A DNA stretch of 64,000 nucleotides from Rubrivivax sp. Lineage in GTDB: Bacteria; Pseudomonadota; Gammaproteobacteria; Burkholderiales; Burkholderiaceae_C. Every line of letters begins with the position of its first letter. The stretch's first letter is position 1. The translations under genes and the position numbers were made by a program. Positions 49,924 through 58,444 of the stretch are shown here, piece by piece. The DNA is taken from assembly GCA_030680415.1 (NCBI GenBank), contig JAUXVE010000103.1:1-64000 (forward strand), in the 5' to 3' direction. A model generated the notes under the pieces. It was not told the DNA's origin and ran no database searches. It saw nothing but the letters and a program-made list of their open reading frames with translations.

Positions 49924-51401
49924 GCCTGGCGACCCATCTGCCGGCGCTGCAGGTCGTGCTGCCGCTGCTCGCGGCACCGCTGACGGTGCTGCTGCGCCGG
50001 CCCGGCATGGCCTTCGTGGTGGCGGTGGCTGCGAGTTGGTGCGCGCTGGCCATTGCGGTGGCGCTGGCCATCCAGGTCCACCGCAGCGGCGCCATCTCCT
50101 ACGCCATCGGCAATTGGCCGGTGCCGATCGGCATCGAGTACCGCGTCGACGCGCTGTCGTCGCTGCTGCTGGTGCTGGTCTCGGGCATCGCGTCCGTCGT
50201 GCTGCCCTACGCGCGCGGCAGCATCGAGCGCGAGATCCCGGCGCCGCAGCACTACCTATTCTACACGATGTTCCTGCTGTGCATGACCGGCCTGCTCGGC
50301 ATCTCGATCACCGGCGACGCGTTCAACATCTTCGTCTTCCTCGAGATCTCCTCGCTGTCCACCTACGTGCTGATCGCCCTCGGGCGCGACCGCCGCGCGC
50401 TCGTGGCGGCCTACCAGTACCTGATCATGGGCACCATCGGCGCCACCTTCATCGTCGTCGGCATCGGCCTGCTGTACATGATGACGGGCACGCTGAACCT
50501 GGGCGACATGGGCCGGCGCGTCGCCGGTGTCAGCGGCACGCGCCCGGTGCTGGCCGCGCTGGCCTTCCTGACCGTGGGTGTGTCGCTGAAGCTGGCGCTT
50601 TTCCCCTTGCACCAGTGGCTGCCCAATGCCTACGCGTATGCGCCGTCGGCGGTGTCGGCCTTCGTCGCCGCCACGGCCACCAAGGTGGCGGTGTACGTGC
50701 TGCTGCGCTTCTACTTCAGCGTGTTCGGCGAATCGCAGGTCTTCGGCCGCTTGCCGATGGAGCAGATGATGCTCGTGCTGGCGCTGGCGGGCATGTTCGC
50801 CGCCAGCACGGTGGCCATCTTCCAGACCGACCTCAAGCGCCTGTTCGCCTATTCCAGCGTGGCGCAGATCGGCTACATCATCCTCGGGCTGTCCTTCGAC
50901 TCGGCCACCGGCCTGACGGCGACCATCGTGCATTTGTTCAACCACGCCGTGACCAAGGGCGCGATCTTCATGCTCCTCGGCGGCGTGGTGGCGTCCGTCG
51001 GCGGCGTCACGCTGCTGCGCGTGCACGGCCTGGCTCGGCTCATGCCGTGGACCAGCGCCGGGATCGTGCTGGCCGGGCTGTCGCTGATCGGCGTACCCGG
51101 CACGGCCGGCTTCGTGAGCAAGTGGTACCTGATCCTGGCCGCGCTGGAGAAGGGTCAGTGGTGGCTGGTCTTCCTCATCGTGCTGTCGTCGCTGCTCGCG
51201 GTGGCCTACGTCTGGCGTTTCGTGGAAGCAGCCTACTTCCGCGAGCCGCGCAAGGACATCGTGCCGGCGCCGCTGCCGGCGTCGATGGCGCTGCCCACCG
51301 CAGTGCTGCTGGCGATGGTCGTGATCTTCGGGCTCGACACCACCTACACCGTCGACCCGGCCGCCAAGGCGGCCGAGATGCTGCTGGGAGGGTCCCGGTG
51401 A
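49920..51401 (+). CDS. mnhD: Mrp/Mnh antiporter subunit D, first antiporter-like subunit, 493 aa
   Basis: A fourteen-helix proton-translocating subunit homologous to NuoN/NuoM/NuoL. The conserved helix-5 glutamate is Glu142 (FVFLEISSLSTY) and the helix-7 lysine is Lys224 (SLKLALFPLHQWLPNAY). TKVAVYVLLRFYFSVFG and SSVAQIGYIILGLSFDS follow. All ion-pathway landmarks are present, so this copy should be functional. It overlaps the next gene at a GTGA. Confidence 0.93.
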   Translation: MSLATHLPALQVVLPLLAAPLTVLLRRPGMAFVVAVAASWCALAIAVALAIQVHRSGAISYAIGNWPVPIGIEYRVDALSSLLLVLVSGIASVVLPYARGSIEREIPAPQHYLFYTMFLLCMTGLLGISITGDAFNIFVFLEISSLSTYVLIALGRDRRALVAAYQYLIMGTIGATFIVVGIGLLYMMTGTLNLGDMGRRVAGVSGTRPVLAALAFLTVGVSLKLALFPLHQWLPNAYAYAPSAVSAFVAATATKVAVYVLLRFYFSVFGESQVFGRLPMEQMMLVLALAGMFAASTVAIFQTDLKRLFAYSSVAQIGYIILGLSFDSATGLTATIVHLFNHAVTKGAIFMLLGGVVASVGGVTLLRVHGLARLMPWTSAGIVLAGLSLIGVPGTAGFVSKWYLILAALEKGQWWLVFLIVLSSLLAVAYVWRFVEAAYFREPRKDIVPAPLPASMALPTAVLLAMVVIFGLDTTYTVDPAAKAAEMLLGGSR

Positions 51402-52876
51402 CGGCACCCGAGCAGGCGGTGCTGGCTGCGCTGGCCGTGCCGCTGGTGGGTGCGGCGCTGATCGCGCTTTCCGGCCGCACGCCCATGCTGCGCGAGACGG
51501 TGACGCTGGCCACGGCGCTGCTGCTGCTGGGCTGCGTGCTCACGCTGCTGCCTGCCGTGCAGGCCGGCGAGCGGCCGGCGGTGGCGCTGTTCGAGCTGCT
51601 GCCGGGCCTGGAGATCGCCATGCGCGTCGAACCGCTGGGCATGCTGTTCGCGCTCATCGCCTCGGGGCTGTGGATCGTGAATTCGCTGTACTCCATCGGC
51701 TACATGCGCGGCAACCAGGAACGGCAGCAGACCCGCTTCTACGTCTGCTTCGCGCTGGCGCTCGCGGCCACCATGGGCATCGCCCTGTCGGCCAACCTGT
51801 TCACGCTGTTCCTGTTCTACGAGATGCTGACGCTGGTGACCTACCCGCTGGTCACGCACCACGGCACCGAAAAGGCGCGCCAGGGTGGGCGTGTCTACCT
51901 CGGACTGCTGCTGGGCACCTCCACCGTGTTCCTGTTGCCGGCGCTGGTGTTCATCTGGCACCTCGCCGGCACCACCGACTTCAGGCCCGGCGGCATTCTC
52001 GAGGGCCGCCTGGGGCACGGCGAGCTGGCGGCGCTGCTCGCGCTCACCGTGTACGGCCTCGGCAAGGCGGCGCTGATGCCCTTTCACCGCTGGCTGCCGG
52101 CGGCGATGGTGGCACCGACGCCGGTGTCGGCGCTGCTCCACGCGGTGGCCGTGGTCAAGGCCGGTGTCTTCAGCGTCGTCAAGGTCATCGTCTACATCTT
52201 CGGCCTCGACAACCTGGCCTCGGCCGGCATCGACGGCGCTGCCGACTGGCTGGTGGCAGTGGCGGGCTTCACGATCCTGGCCGCGTCGGTGGTCGCGCTC
52301 GGCGCCGACAACCTGAAGCGGCGCCTGGCCTACTCCACCGTCAGTCAACTGGCCTACGTGGTGATAGCCGCCGCGCTGCTGGCACCGCTGAGCGTCATCG
52401 GCGCCGTGCTGCACATCGCCGCGCACGCCTGCGGCAAGATCACGCTCTTCTTTGCCGCCGGTTCGATCTACACCGCGGCGCACAAGACCGAAGTCAGCCA
52501 GCTCGACGGCATCGGCCGCCGCATGCCCTGGACCATGGGCGCCTTCGCCATCGGCGCGCTGTCGATGATCGGCCTGCCGCCGGCGGCCGGTTTCGTCTCC
52601 AAGTGGTACATGCTGTCGGGCGCGATGGCCGCGCAGCACTGGCTGGCGGTGGCCGTGATCGTCGTCAGCACGCTGCTCAACGCGGGCTATTTCCTGCCCA
52701 TCGTCTACCGCGCCTTCTTCGTCGCCCCGGCACCCGACCTGCATGGCCACGCCCACGGCGAGGCGCCGCTGCCGATGGTGATCGCGCTCACCCTCACGGC
52801 GGCGGCCACGGTGCTGCTGTTCTTCCTGCCGGACGTGCCGTTGGCGCTGGCGCGGCAGATGCTTGCCGGCGGCTGA
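51398..52876 (+). CDS. Second antiporter-like subunit (MrpA N-terminal/NuoL type), 492 aa
   Basis: A fourteen-helix NuoL/MrpA-type subunit. The helix-5 glutamate is Glu142 (LFYEMLTLVTYPLVTHHG) and the helix-7 lysine is Lys223 (YGLGKAALMPFHRWLPAAMVAPTPVSALLHAVAVVKAGVF); the latter segment is the MrpA/NuoL signature. In canonical Mrp systems this module is fused to the C-terminal module encoded separately here at 48567. It starts with GTG, overlapping the previous stop. A His-rich loop (HGHAHGE) precedes the last helix. Confidence 0.92.
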   Translation: MTAPEQAVLAALAVPLVGAALIALSGRTPMLRETVTLATALLLLGCVLTLLPAVQAGERPAVALFELLPGLEIAMRVEPLGMLFALIASGLWIVNSLYSIGYMRGNQERQQTRFYVCFALALAATMGIALSANLFTLFLFYEMLTLVTYPLVTHHGTEKARQGGRVYLGLLLGTSTVFLLPALVFIWHLAGTTDFRPGGILEGRLGHGELAALLALTVYGLGKAALMPFHRWLPAAMVAPTPVSALLHAVAVVKAGVFSVVKVIVYIFGLDNLASAGIDGAADWLVAVAGFTILAASVVALGADNLKRRLAYSTVSQLAYVVIAAALLAPLSVIGAVLHIAAHACGKITLFFAAGSIYTAAHKTEVSQLDGIGRRMPWTMGAFAIGALSMIGLPPAAGFVSKWYMLSGAMAAQHWLAVAVIVVSTLLNAGYFLPIVYRAFFVAPAPDLHGHAHGEAPLPMVIALTLTAAATVLLFFLPDVPLALARQMLAGG

Positions 52877-52881
52877 ACACG

Positions 52882-53142
52882 ATGACGGATCGGCACCATC
52901 ACCAGGGGCTCGACGACCCGCGCCGATCGAGGTGGCTGTGGCGCGGCTTCCTCGCCGTGCTGGCCCTGGCCGTAGCCGCCGAGTTCGTCGTGCGCCTGCA
53001 CCCGCACTTCGGCATCGATTCGGTGTTCGGCTTCGCCGCCTGGTTCGGCTTTGGCGCCTGTGCCGCGATGATTGCCGCGGCCAAGGCGCTCGCGCTGTGG
53101 CTGCAGCGTCCCGACACCTACTACGGCAAGCGCGATGAATGA
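52882..53142 (+). CDS. Small two-helix membrane protein of antiporter operon, 86 aa
   Basis: Begins with a polar His-rich segment (MTDRHHHQGLDDPRRSR). Two hydrophobic helices follow (WRGFLAVLALAVAAEFVV and SVFGFAAWFGFGACAAMIAAAKALALWL), ending LQRPDTYYGKRDE. This short protein type sits between antiporter subunits in several Mrp-like clusters and ends in the same YYGKRD-type tail. Its role is unknown; assembly or a lateral helix is possible. It overlaps the next gene by eight bases. Confidence 0.8.
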   Translation: MTDRHHHQGLDDPRRSRWLWRGFLAVLALAVAAEFVVRLHPHFGIDSVFGFAAWFGFGACAAMIAAAKALALWLQRPDTYYGKRDE

Positions 53143-54820
53143 CCTCGTGATCCACCCCGCGCTGGTGCTGATCGCCGGTGCCTTGCTGCTGCCGTGGCTG
53201 CGCGGCGCGCTGCGCAAGGTCTTCATCGTCACCCTGCCCTTCGTCGTGCTGGCCCTGGTGTGGCGGGTGCCCGACGGCACGGCCTGGCAGCTGTCATGGC
53301 TGGACCACACCCTGGTGCCGCTGCAGGGCGACAAGCTCTCGCGTCTGTTCGCCTCCGTCTTCGCACTCATGGCCGCCGGCGGCGGCTTGTTCGCGCTCGG
53401 GCAGGAGAGCCGCGTCGAGGTGCCCGCGGCCTTCGTCTATGCCGGCTCGGCCATCGGCGTCGCGCTGGCCGGCGACCTGGTCACCGTGTTCGTGTTCTGG
53501 GAGCTGATGGCAGTGGGCTCGACGCTGGTGCTGTGGAGCCAGGGCAGCGCTGCCGCCTACCGGGCGGCGCGGCGTTACCTGATGATCCACCTCGCCGGCG
53601 GCGTGGTGCTCTTTGCCGGCATCGCCGGCCACGTCGTCGACACCGGCAGCGTCGCATTCACGTCCATGGCACCCGATTCGGTGGCGCACGGGCTGATCCT
53701 GGTCGGCTTCCTCGTCAACGCCGGCGCGCCGCCGCTGTCGGCCTGGCTGCCCGACGCCTACCCCGAAGCTTCGTGGAGCGGCACGGTGTTCCTCTCTGCC
53801 TTCACCACCAAGGCCGCGGTTTACGTGCTGCTGCGCGGCTTCCCGGGCACCGAGTTGCTGATCTGGGTCGGCCTGCTGATGGCCTTCTACGGCATCGTCT
53901 ACGGTGTGCTGGAGAACGACATGCGGCGCCTCCTGGCATACACGATCGTCAACCAGAGCGGCTTCATGATCGCCGGCATCGGCATCGGCACCGAGATGGC
54001 ACTCAACGGTGCGGCGGCGCAGGCCGTCACCGGCGTCGTCTATGTGGCACTGCTGCTGATGTCGGCCGGCTCGGTGCTGCTGATGACGGGCCGGCGCAAG
54101 TGCTCCGAACTCGGCGGCCTGTTCCACACCATGCCGCTGACCACGGCGTGCGGCGCCATCGGCGCGCTGGCGATCTCGTCCTTCCCGCTGACCTCGGGCT
54201 TCGTTTCCAAGTCGATGGTCGCGCAGGCCGCTGCCGATGGCCACCTGCTGAGCGTGTGGCTGCTGCTCACGGCGGCGTCTGCGGGTGTCGTGCTGCACGC
54301 CGGCCTCAAGTTCCCGTGGTTCGTCTTCTTCCACCAGGACTCGGGGCTGCGCCCGCCCGAGCCGCCGGCGTCGATGCGGTGGGCGATGTTGTTCTTCGCC
54401 TTCCTGTGCATCGCGCCCGGTGTCTGGGCCGAGCCGCTGTACGCGCTGCTGCCGTACGCCGTGAAGTACGAGCCGTACACCTGGGCCCATGTACTGACGC
54501 AACTGCAGTTGCTGCTGTTCTCGAGCCTGGCGTTCGTCGTCATGCTGCCCTACCTCAGACGCACGCTGACGATCACGCTCGACATGGACTGGATCTGGCG
54601 CCGGCTGCTGCCGGAGCTCGTGGACGCAGCAGCCGCCGTCATCGGCGCCACGCACCGTGCTGCGGGCGCCACGGCCGCCGCCACCGCGCGGCACGCCCGC
54701 GCCGCCGTCGAGCGCACGCACGGTCTGAACAGCCGCTTCGCGAAGACCTGGCCCACCGGGACCATGGCGTTGTCGGTGCTGCTGCTGCTGCTGGGCTACC
54801 TGCTGCTGTATTACCTGTAG
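53135..54820 (+). CDS. Third antiporter-like subunit (MnhD type), 561 aa
   Basis: A third NuoL/N-like membrane subunit. The helix-5 glutamate is kept (Glu123, FVFWELMAVGSTLVLW), but the position of the helix-7 lysine is Asn195 (FLVNAGAPPLSAWLPDAYPEASW), and the usual histidine after it is serine. A lysine in FTTKAAVYVLLRGFPG near 225 is retained. The C-terminus carries an extra amphipathic Ala/Arg-rich stretch (about 490-535) and a last helix, longer than subunit D. It ends the operon. The altered residues suggest a different coupling role from the other two copies. Confidence 0.88.
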   Translation: MNDLVIHPALVLIAGALLLPWLRGALRKVFIVTLPFVVLALVWRVPDGTAWQLSWLDHTLVPLQGDKLSRLFASVFALMAAGGGLFALGQESRVEVPAAFVYAGSAIGVALAGDLVTVFVFWELMAVGSTLVLWSQGSAAAYRAARRYLMIHLAGGVVLFAGIAGHVVDTGSVAFTSMAPDSVAHGLILVGFLVNAGAPPLSAWLPDAYPEASWSGTVFLSAFTTKAAVYVLLRGFPGTELLIWVGLLMAFYGIVYGVLENDMRRLLAYTIVNQSGFMIAGIGIGTEMALNGAAAQAVTGVVYVALLLMSAGSVLLMTGRRKCSELGGLFHTMPLTTACGAIGALAISSFPLTSGFVSKSMVAQAAADGHLLSVWLLLTAASAGVVLHAGLKFPWFVFFHQDSGLRPPEPPASMRWAMLFFAFLCIAPGVWAEPLYALLPYAVKYEPYTWAHVLTQLQLLLFSSLAFVVMLPYLRRTLTITLDMDWIWRRLLPELVDAAAAVIGATHRAAGATAAATARHARAAVERTHGLNSRFAKTWPTGTMALSVLLLLLGYLLLYYL

Positions 54821-55072
54821 CCGGAAACGGGCGCACGAAAAAATGCCCCTCGCCGTTGCCAGCGAGGGGCCAAGCTCCTGGCCGCCGAACCGCACCCTGG
54901 CGGTGCGACGGAATTCGACGGCGCCCGACCGTACCCCGAAACCGCCTGTGCCCGCAACCGGGCATGCGACGAGGAACTCTCTTCGAACGCCGATTCGCGA
55001 CCTACTCGACGAAGTGGCGAACCCCCGCACGGGCTCGCGTGCGGACGGCGGCAACGTTTTCCGGGCTGATGT
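54821..55072. other. Intergenic region between convergent antiporter and thioesterase operons
   Basis: A 252-base spacer. It contains a minus-strand terminator near its left end and a 24-codon minus-strand ORF (55002-55076, MNISPENVAAVRTRARAGVRHFVE) whose ATG overlaps the thioesterase stop. No other feature was seen, and the ORF may be chance. Confidence 0.4.
54838..54870 (-). terminator. Rho-independent terminator for the minus-strand thioesterase operon
   Basis: On the minus strand a stem GCCCCTCGC/GCGAGGGGC of nine base pairs with an 8-base loop is followed by A and six Ts (54843 to 54838). It would stop transcription coming from the thioesterase and deacetylase-family genes. The plus strand has no T-run, though the stem could also help end antiporter transcription. 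Confidence 0.8.
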
Positions 55073-55516
55073 TCATGCGGCCCTGGCAAGCGGCTGCAGC
55101 GCCGCTAGAAGTGGGGCCGGCAAGGGCACCGGGCGGCGTGTGGCGCGATCGACGTAGACGTGGACGAACTGCCCCACCGCCGCCGACAAGGGCGCGCTGT
55201 CGGCAAACAGGCCCAGTTCGTAGCGCACACTGGAGCGCCCGATGTGGGCCACGCACAGGCCGGCGTGCACCGCCTGCGGGAACGCTATCGCATCGAAATA
55301 GTGGCACTGCGTCTGCACCACCAGGCCGATGACGGCGCCGTGGTGGATGTCCAGCGCGCCGGCCTCGATGAGGTAGCCGTTCACTGCGGTATCGAAGAGG
55401 CTGTAGTGAACGACGTTGTTGACGTGGCCGTAGACATCGTTGTCCATCCAGCGTGTTTGGAGGGTGCGGAACAGCGGGAAGTGTTCGCGCGGCAAGGGCC
55501 GGTGACGTTCGCTCAT
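55073..55516 (-). CDS. 4HBT-type acyl-CoA thioesterase, 147 aa
   Basis: A hotdog-fold thioesterase. The active-site segment RTLQTRWMDNDVYGHVNNVVHYSLFDTAVN (about 20-50) carries the catalytic Asp of the 4-hydroxybenzoyl-CoA/YbgC family. The remainder is the typical five-strand sheet. The ATG at 55516 overlaps the upstream stop as ATGA. It is co-transcribed with the deacetylase-family gene. The acyl-CoA substrate is not known. Confidence 0.9.
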   Translation of the reverse strand: MSERHRPLPREHFPLFRTLQTRWMDNDVYGHVNNVVHYSLFDTAVNGYLIEAGALDIHHGAVIGLVVQTQCHYFDAIAFPQAVHAGLCVAHIGRSSVRYELGLFADSAPLSAAVGQFVHVYVDRATRRPVPLPAPLLAALQPLARAA

Positions 55517-56466
55517 CGAACGCATTCTTCCACTGCACGCCAGCGCCGCCATGAGCCCAGCGCCTCGGCCAGCGTGCGGCGCTGGATGGCCACCGTGGTG
55601 GCCAGGTTGCGGCCGTAGCCGCCGGCCATCGACAGTGCCACCGGGATGCGCCGCTCGCGCAGCACGGCCAGCACACGCCGGTCGCGTTCGGCCAGACCCT
55701 CCGCGGTGAGCTTGAGGCGGCCGAGGCGGTCGTCTTCGTGCGCGTCGGCGCCGGCCACGTAGAAGACCAGGCCGGGCGGCGTGCTGCCATGGTGCGCCCA
55801 GGCCGCGGCCAGCGCAGCGTCGAGCGCCGCCAGGTAGTCCGCGTCGGTGCAGCCGTCGGGCAGTCCGACATCGAGGTCGCTGGCTTCCTTGCGCAAGGGA
55901 AAGTTCTTCGCGCCGTGCATCGACAGCGTGAACACCGTCGGATCGTCGCGGAAGATCGCCGCCGTGCCGTTGCCCTGGTGCACGTCGAGGTCGATCACCA
56001 GCACGCGCAGAAGGCGCCGCCGGTGCCGGTGCCATTCGGCCTGCATCAGCCGCGTCGCCACGGCCACGTCGTTGAAGACGCAGTAGCCGGAGCCCTTGTG
56101 CGCGTAGGCGTGGTGCGTGCCGCCGGCCAGGTTGGCGGCCACGCCTTCATCGTCGAACAGCGCCGCGCGCGCGGCCATGATCGTCGCGCCGACCGAGCGC
56201 CGAGAGCGTTCGACGAGCTGCGCGGACCAAGGCGAACCAATCTCACGCTGCTGCGCTGCCGACAGGGTGCCGTCCACCACCGAACCGATCCACGCCGGCT
56301 CGTGCGCCAGTGCCAGTTCCCCGTCGCCGGCCGGCTGCGCCTCGGCCACGCGCACGCCGGGCAAGGTGGCTTCGGTGGCTTGCCGCAGCAGCCGGTACTT
56401 GGATACGGGAAAGCTGTGTTCGGGCGGCAGCGGCAGCACGAAGGCGTCGGAGTGGTAGGCGAGCAC
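55513..56466 (-). CDS. Histone deacetylase family (AcuC-like) hydrolase, 317 aa
   Basis: A zinc-dependent deacetylase-fold enzyme. Metal and catalytic motifs are GGTHHAYAHKGSGYCVFNDVAVA (about 130-152), VLVIDLDVHQGNGTA near 171, VAGADAHEDDRLG near 237 and SMAGGYG near 283. Bacterial members act on small acetylated amines or on acetyl-lysine of acetyl-CoA synthetase (AcuC). The open frame runs upstream to 56595 over the phasin promoter; I used the GTG at 56466, where the sequence VLAYHSDAFVLPLPPEHSFP begins like its relatives. Confidence 0.88.
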   Translation of the reverse strand: MLAYHSDAFVLPLPPEHSFPVSKYRLLRQATEATLPGVRVAEAQPAGDGELALAHEPAWIGSVVDGTLSAAQQREIGSPWSAQLVERSRRSVGATIMAARAALFDDEGVAANLAGGTHHAYAHKGSGYCVFNDVAVATRLMQAEWHRHRRRLLRVLVIDLDVHQGNGTAAIFRDDPTVFTLSMHGAKNFPLRKEASDLDVGLPDGCTDADYLAALDAALAAAWAHHGSTPPGLVFYVAGADAHEDDRLGRLKLTAEGLAERDRRVLAVLRERRIPVALSMAGGYGRNLATTVAIQRRTLAEALGSWRRWRAVEECVR

Positions 56467-56496
56467 GAACGGCGATTCTAGGAATTGGCCCCTAGA

Positions 56497-56513
56497 TTGC
56501 TGCGATGCAGCAA
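56497..56513. promoter_or_regulatory. PhaR-like operator upstream of phasin
   Basis: TTGCTGC-GAT-GCAGCAA is a perfect dyad. It contains CTGC-N3-GCAG, the form reported for the PHB regulator PhaR in Paracoccus. It lies just upstream of a candidate promoter, and a second, weaker copy (TTGCAGCGCAGCAA, 56560-56573) lies just downstream of it. PhaR-controlled phasin expression is known in PHB producers. Confidence 0.6.
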
Positions 56514-56521
56514 AAAAGTGC

Positions 56522-56549
56522 TTGCATTGCAGCGGGAGAACCCTATACT
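56522..56549 (+). promoter_or_regulatory. Candidate sigma-70 promoter of phasin gene
   Basis: TTGCAT (56522-56527) and TATACT (56544-56549) are separated by 16 bases, giving a good -35/-10 match in an otherwise GC-rich genome. It lies between the two dyads and about 80 bases before the phasin start. Confidence 0.6.
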
Positions 56550-56630
56550 TCATTTCATGTTGCAGCGCAGCAAAGAAGTACGGGCAGCGCTGCACGGTCC
56601 CCCCGCCTCACCTCTCTTTGGAGATACACC

Positions 56631-57185
56631 ATGACCTTCACCCCTGAACAAATGATGGCTGCCCACAAGGCCAATGTCGAAACGCTGTTCGGTCTCACCG
56701 CCAAGGCTTTCGAAGGCGTCGAGAAGCTCGTCGAACTCAACCTGCAAGTGGCCAGGACCACGCTGAGCGAAGCCGCCGAAACCGCGCAGGCGACGCTGGC
56801 CGTCAAGGACGCGCAGGAACTGCTCGCCCTGCAAGCCAGCCTGCTGCAGCCGGCTGCCGAGAAGGCGGCTTCCTACAGCCGCCACCTCTACGACATCATG
56901 GCCGGCACCAACGCCGAAGTGGCCAAGGTCGCCGAAGCCCAGATGGCCGAAGGCCAGAAGAAGACCCTGGCCCTGGTCGACAACGCCGTGAAGAACGCAC
57001 CTGCCGGCACCGAGAGCGCCGTCGCGCTGGTGAAGTCGGCCGTCGCTGCGGCCAGCAACGCCTTCGAGAGCGTGCAAAAGGCCACCAAGCAGGCTAGCGA
57101 AGTCGCCGAAGCCAACTTCCAGGCCATGACCAACACGGCCGTCAAGGCCACGCAAAGCGCCACCAAGGCCGCCAAGCGCGCCTGA
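56631..57185 (+). CDS. phaP: Phasin family protein (PHB granule), 184 aa
   Basis: A helical, Ala-rich granule-coating protein. The start [39 protein letters not shown] and the amphipathic repeats through residue 110 match the phasin family of betaproteobacteria. The C-terminus is Lys/Ala-rich (ATKAAKRA). GGAG lies before the ATG. Its codon use is strongly biased to the preferred set, consistent with high expression. It has its own promoter, PhaR-type dyads and terminator, so it is a single-gene unit. Confidence 0.93.
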   Translation: MTFTPEQMMAAHKANVETLFGLTAKAFEGVEKLVELNLQVARTTLSEAAETAQATLAVKDAQELLALQASLLQPAAEKAASYSRHLYDIMAGTNAEVAKVAEAQMAEGQKKTLALVDNAVKNAPAGTESAVALVKSAVAAASNAFESVQKATKQASEVAEANFQAMTNTAVKATQSATKAAKRA

Positions 57186-57202
57186 CAGTGATTTGCGGCT
57201 GA

Positions 57203-57224
57203 ACTTTTCCAGCCGCACGACCTC
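57203..57224 (+). other. Hairpin after phasin gene
   Basis: GCGGCTG and CAGCCGC form a 7-base-pair stem around AACTTTTC shortly after the stop. There is no T-run. It may protect the 3' end of the abundant phasin message. Confidence 0.4.
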
Positions 57225-57310
57225 TACACAGGGCCTGTAGCTTTGCTTCGGGCCTCTTGTGTGAAGGGTTGACTCCTCAGCACCTTGAAATTCCCTTTCT
57301 GGTGCTCTTT

Positions 57311-57338
57311 CGGCCCGGTCCAACGACCGGGCCGTTTT
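57311..57338 (+). terminator. Rho-independent terminator of phasin gene
   Basis: CGGCCCGGTC (57311-57320), a four-base CAAC loop, GACCGGGCCG (57325-57334), then TTTTCTT. A perfect 10-base-pair stem with a T-run on the plus strand, about 125 bases after the phasin stop. Confidence 0.9.
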
Positions 57339-57353
57339 CTTGTGCGCGGCCGA

Positions 57354-58304
57354 TCAGTGCGTCAGCGCCGCGATGCGTGCCCTGATCTGGGGCAGCAGAC
57401 GCAAGGCAGCCTCACGGCCGGCCTGGATGGCGCGGGCGCGGGCGCCGAAGTCGGCGCTGGACATGCCCGCCATTGCCGGCCGCAGCACCAGGTCAGCGTC
57501 GCGCAGCTCGAACTGGTTGATGCTGCGGCCCATGATGGCAAAGGTCTGCAACAGCATCTTCATCACGTCGCCGGTGGCAGCCCCGTCGGGCGGCGCGGTG
57601 ATGTCGACGGCAATCACCATCTCGGCGCCCATCTGTCGCGCATAGCGCACAGGCACGGGCGACACCAGCCCGCCATCGACGTACTCGCGGCTGCCGATAC
57701 GCACCGGCTGGAACACCGCCGGCACGGCGCTGGATGCGCGCACGGCACTGCCGGTGTCGCCGCGCTGGAACAGGATGCCGTCGCCACTGTCCAGGTCGGT
57801 AGCCACGATGCCCAGCGGCAGCTTCATCTGCTCGATGCCGAGGCCTGCGGTGTGCTGGCGCACATAACGCGCCAGCGCCTCGCCGCGGATCAGGCCGCGG
57901 GCCGGAAACGACCAGTCGGTGATTGCGCCCTCGTCCATGCCCAGCGCCAGCGTTGCCAGCTCGGGCCCGGACTTGCCTGACGCGTAGAGCGCCGCCACCA
58001 GGCTACCAGCCGAGGTGCCGACCACCAGGTCGGGCTGGACGCCCGCCTCTTCGAGCACCTGGATGACGCCGATGTGGGCAAACCCGCGCGCCGCGCCGCC
58101 ACCCAGCGCCAGGCCGATGCGCGGCGGTTTGGGCGGCGGCTTGGGCGTCACGACGGGCGCTGCGGGCGGTGTCTCGGCGACGGGCGGCGGCGCCGGCGGC
58201 GGCGTCTGGCAGGCCGCCAGCAACAGGGCCAGCACCGTGACGCCCAGCACGCGCCAGGCTCGAAGGGTCCAGGAAGATGCACACAGGCGAGTCATCGCAG
58301 CCAT
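57354..58304 (-). CDS. Patatin-like phospholipase lipoprotein, 316 aa
   Basis: The N-terminus has a lipoprotein signal ([11 protein letters not shown], acylated Cys near 32) and a Pro-rich spacer. The patatin domain then starts at [28 protein letters not shown], with the oxyanion loop GGGAARG, the nucleophile in [14 protein letters not shown] (Ser near 98) and the catalytic Asp in [12 protein letters not shown]. This is the RssA/YchK-like group. It is probably an envelope lipase or acyl hydrolase of unknown substrate. The first ATG may be one of two near the start (MAAM). Confidence 0.9.
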   Translation of the reverse strand: MAAMTRLCASSWTLRAWRVLGVTVLALLLAACQTPPPAPPPVAETPPAAPVVTPKPPPKPPRIGLALGGGAARGFAHIGVIQVLEEAGVQPDLVVGTSAGSLVAALYASGKSGPELATLALGMDEGAITDWSFPARGLIRGEALARYVRQHTAGLGIEQMKLPLGIVATDLDSGDGILFQRGDTGSAVRASSAVPAVFQPVRIGSREYVDGGLVSPVPVRYARQMGAEMVIAVDITAPPDGAATGDVMKMLLQTFAIMGRSINQFELRDADLVLRPAMAGMSSADFGARARAIQAGREAALRLLPQIRARIAALTH

Positions 58305-58338
58305 TCTAGGAAGCCATGCCGGGCATCTTCATTCTCCA

Positions 58339-58367
58339 TTGGCATAACCAAGCAACTATTCTGTAGT
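58339..58367 (+). promoter_or_regulatory. Possible promoter of the sulfur assimilation operon
   Basis: TTGGCA (58339-58344) and TGTAGT (58362-58367) are 17 bases apart in a locally AT-rich stretch between the divergent patatin gene and the sulfur operon. The -10 match is partial. A CysB site would be expected here but I cannot define one. Confidence 0.35.
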
Positions 58368-58444
58368 TCCAGGAAGTAACGACCCTTCCTAGAGTGCAAG
58401 CCTTCGGTGGGCCCAGGCCCGCCTGTGCAGGCATAGGTGGTCGG

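Noticed and set aside
47401..54820. DabAB/MpsAB-type inorganic carbon pump
   Set aside because: A NuoL-type subunit is present, but no DUF2309 (DabA) partner gene is in the window, and the full set of E, F, G, B and C subunits indicates an Mrp-like complex.
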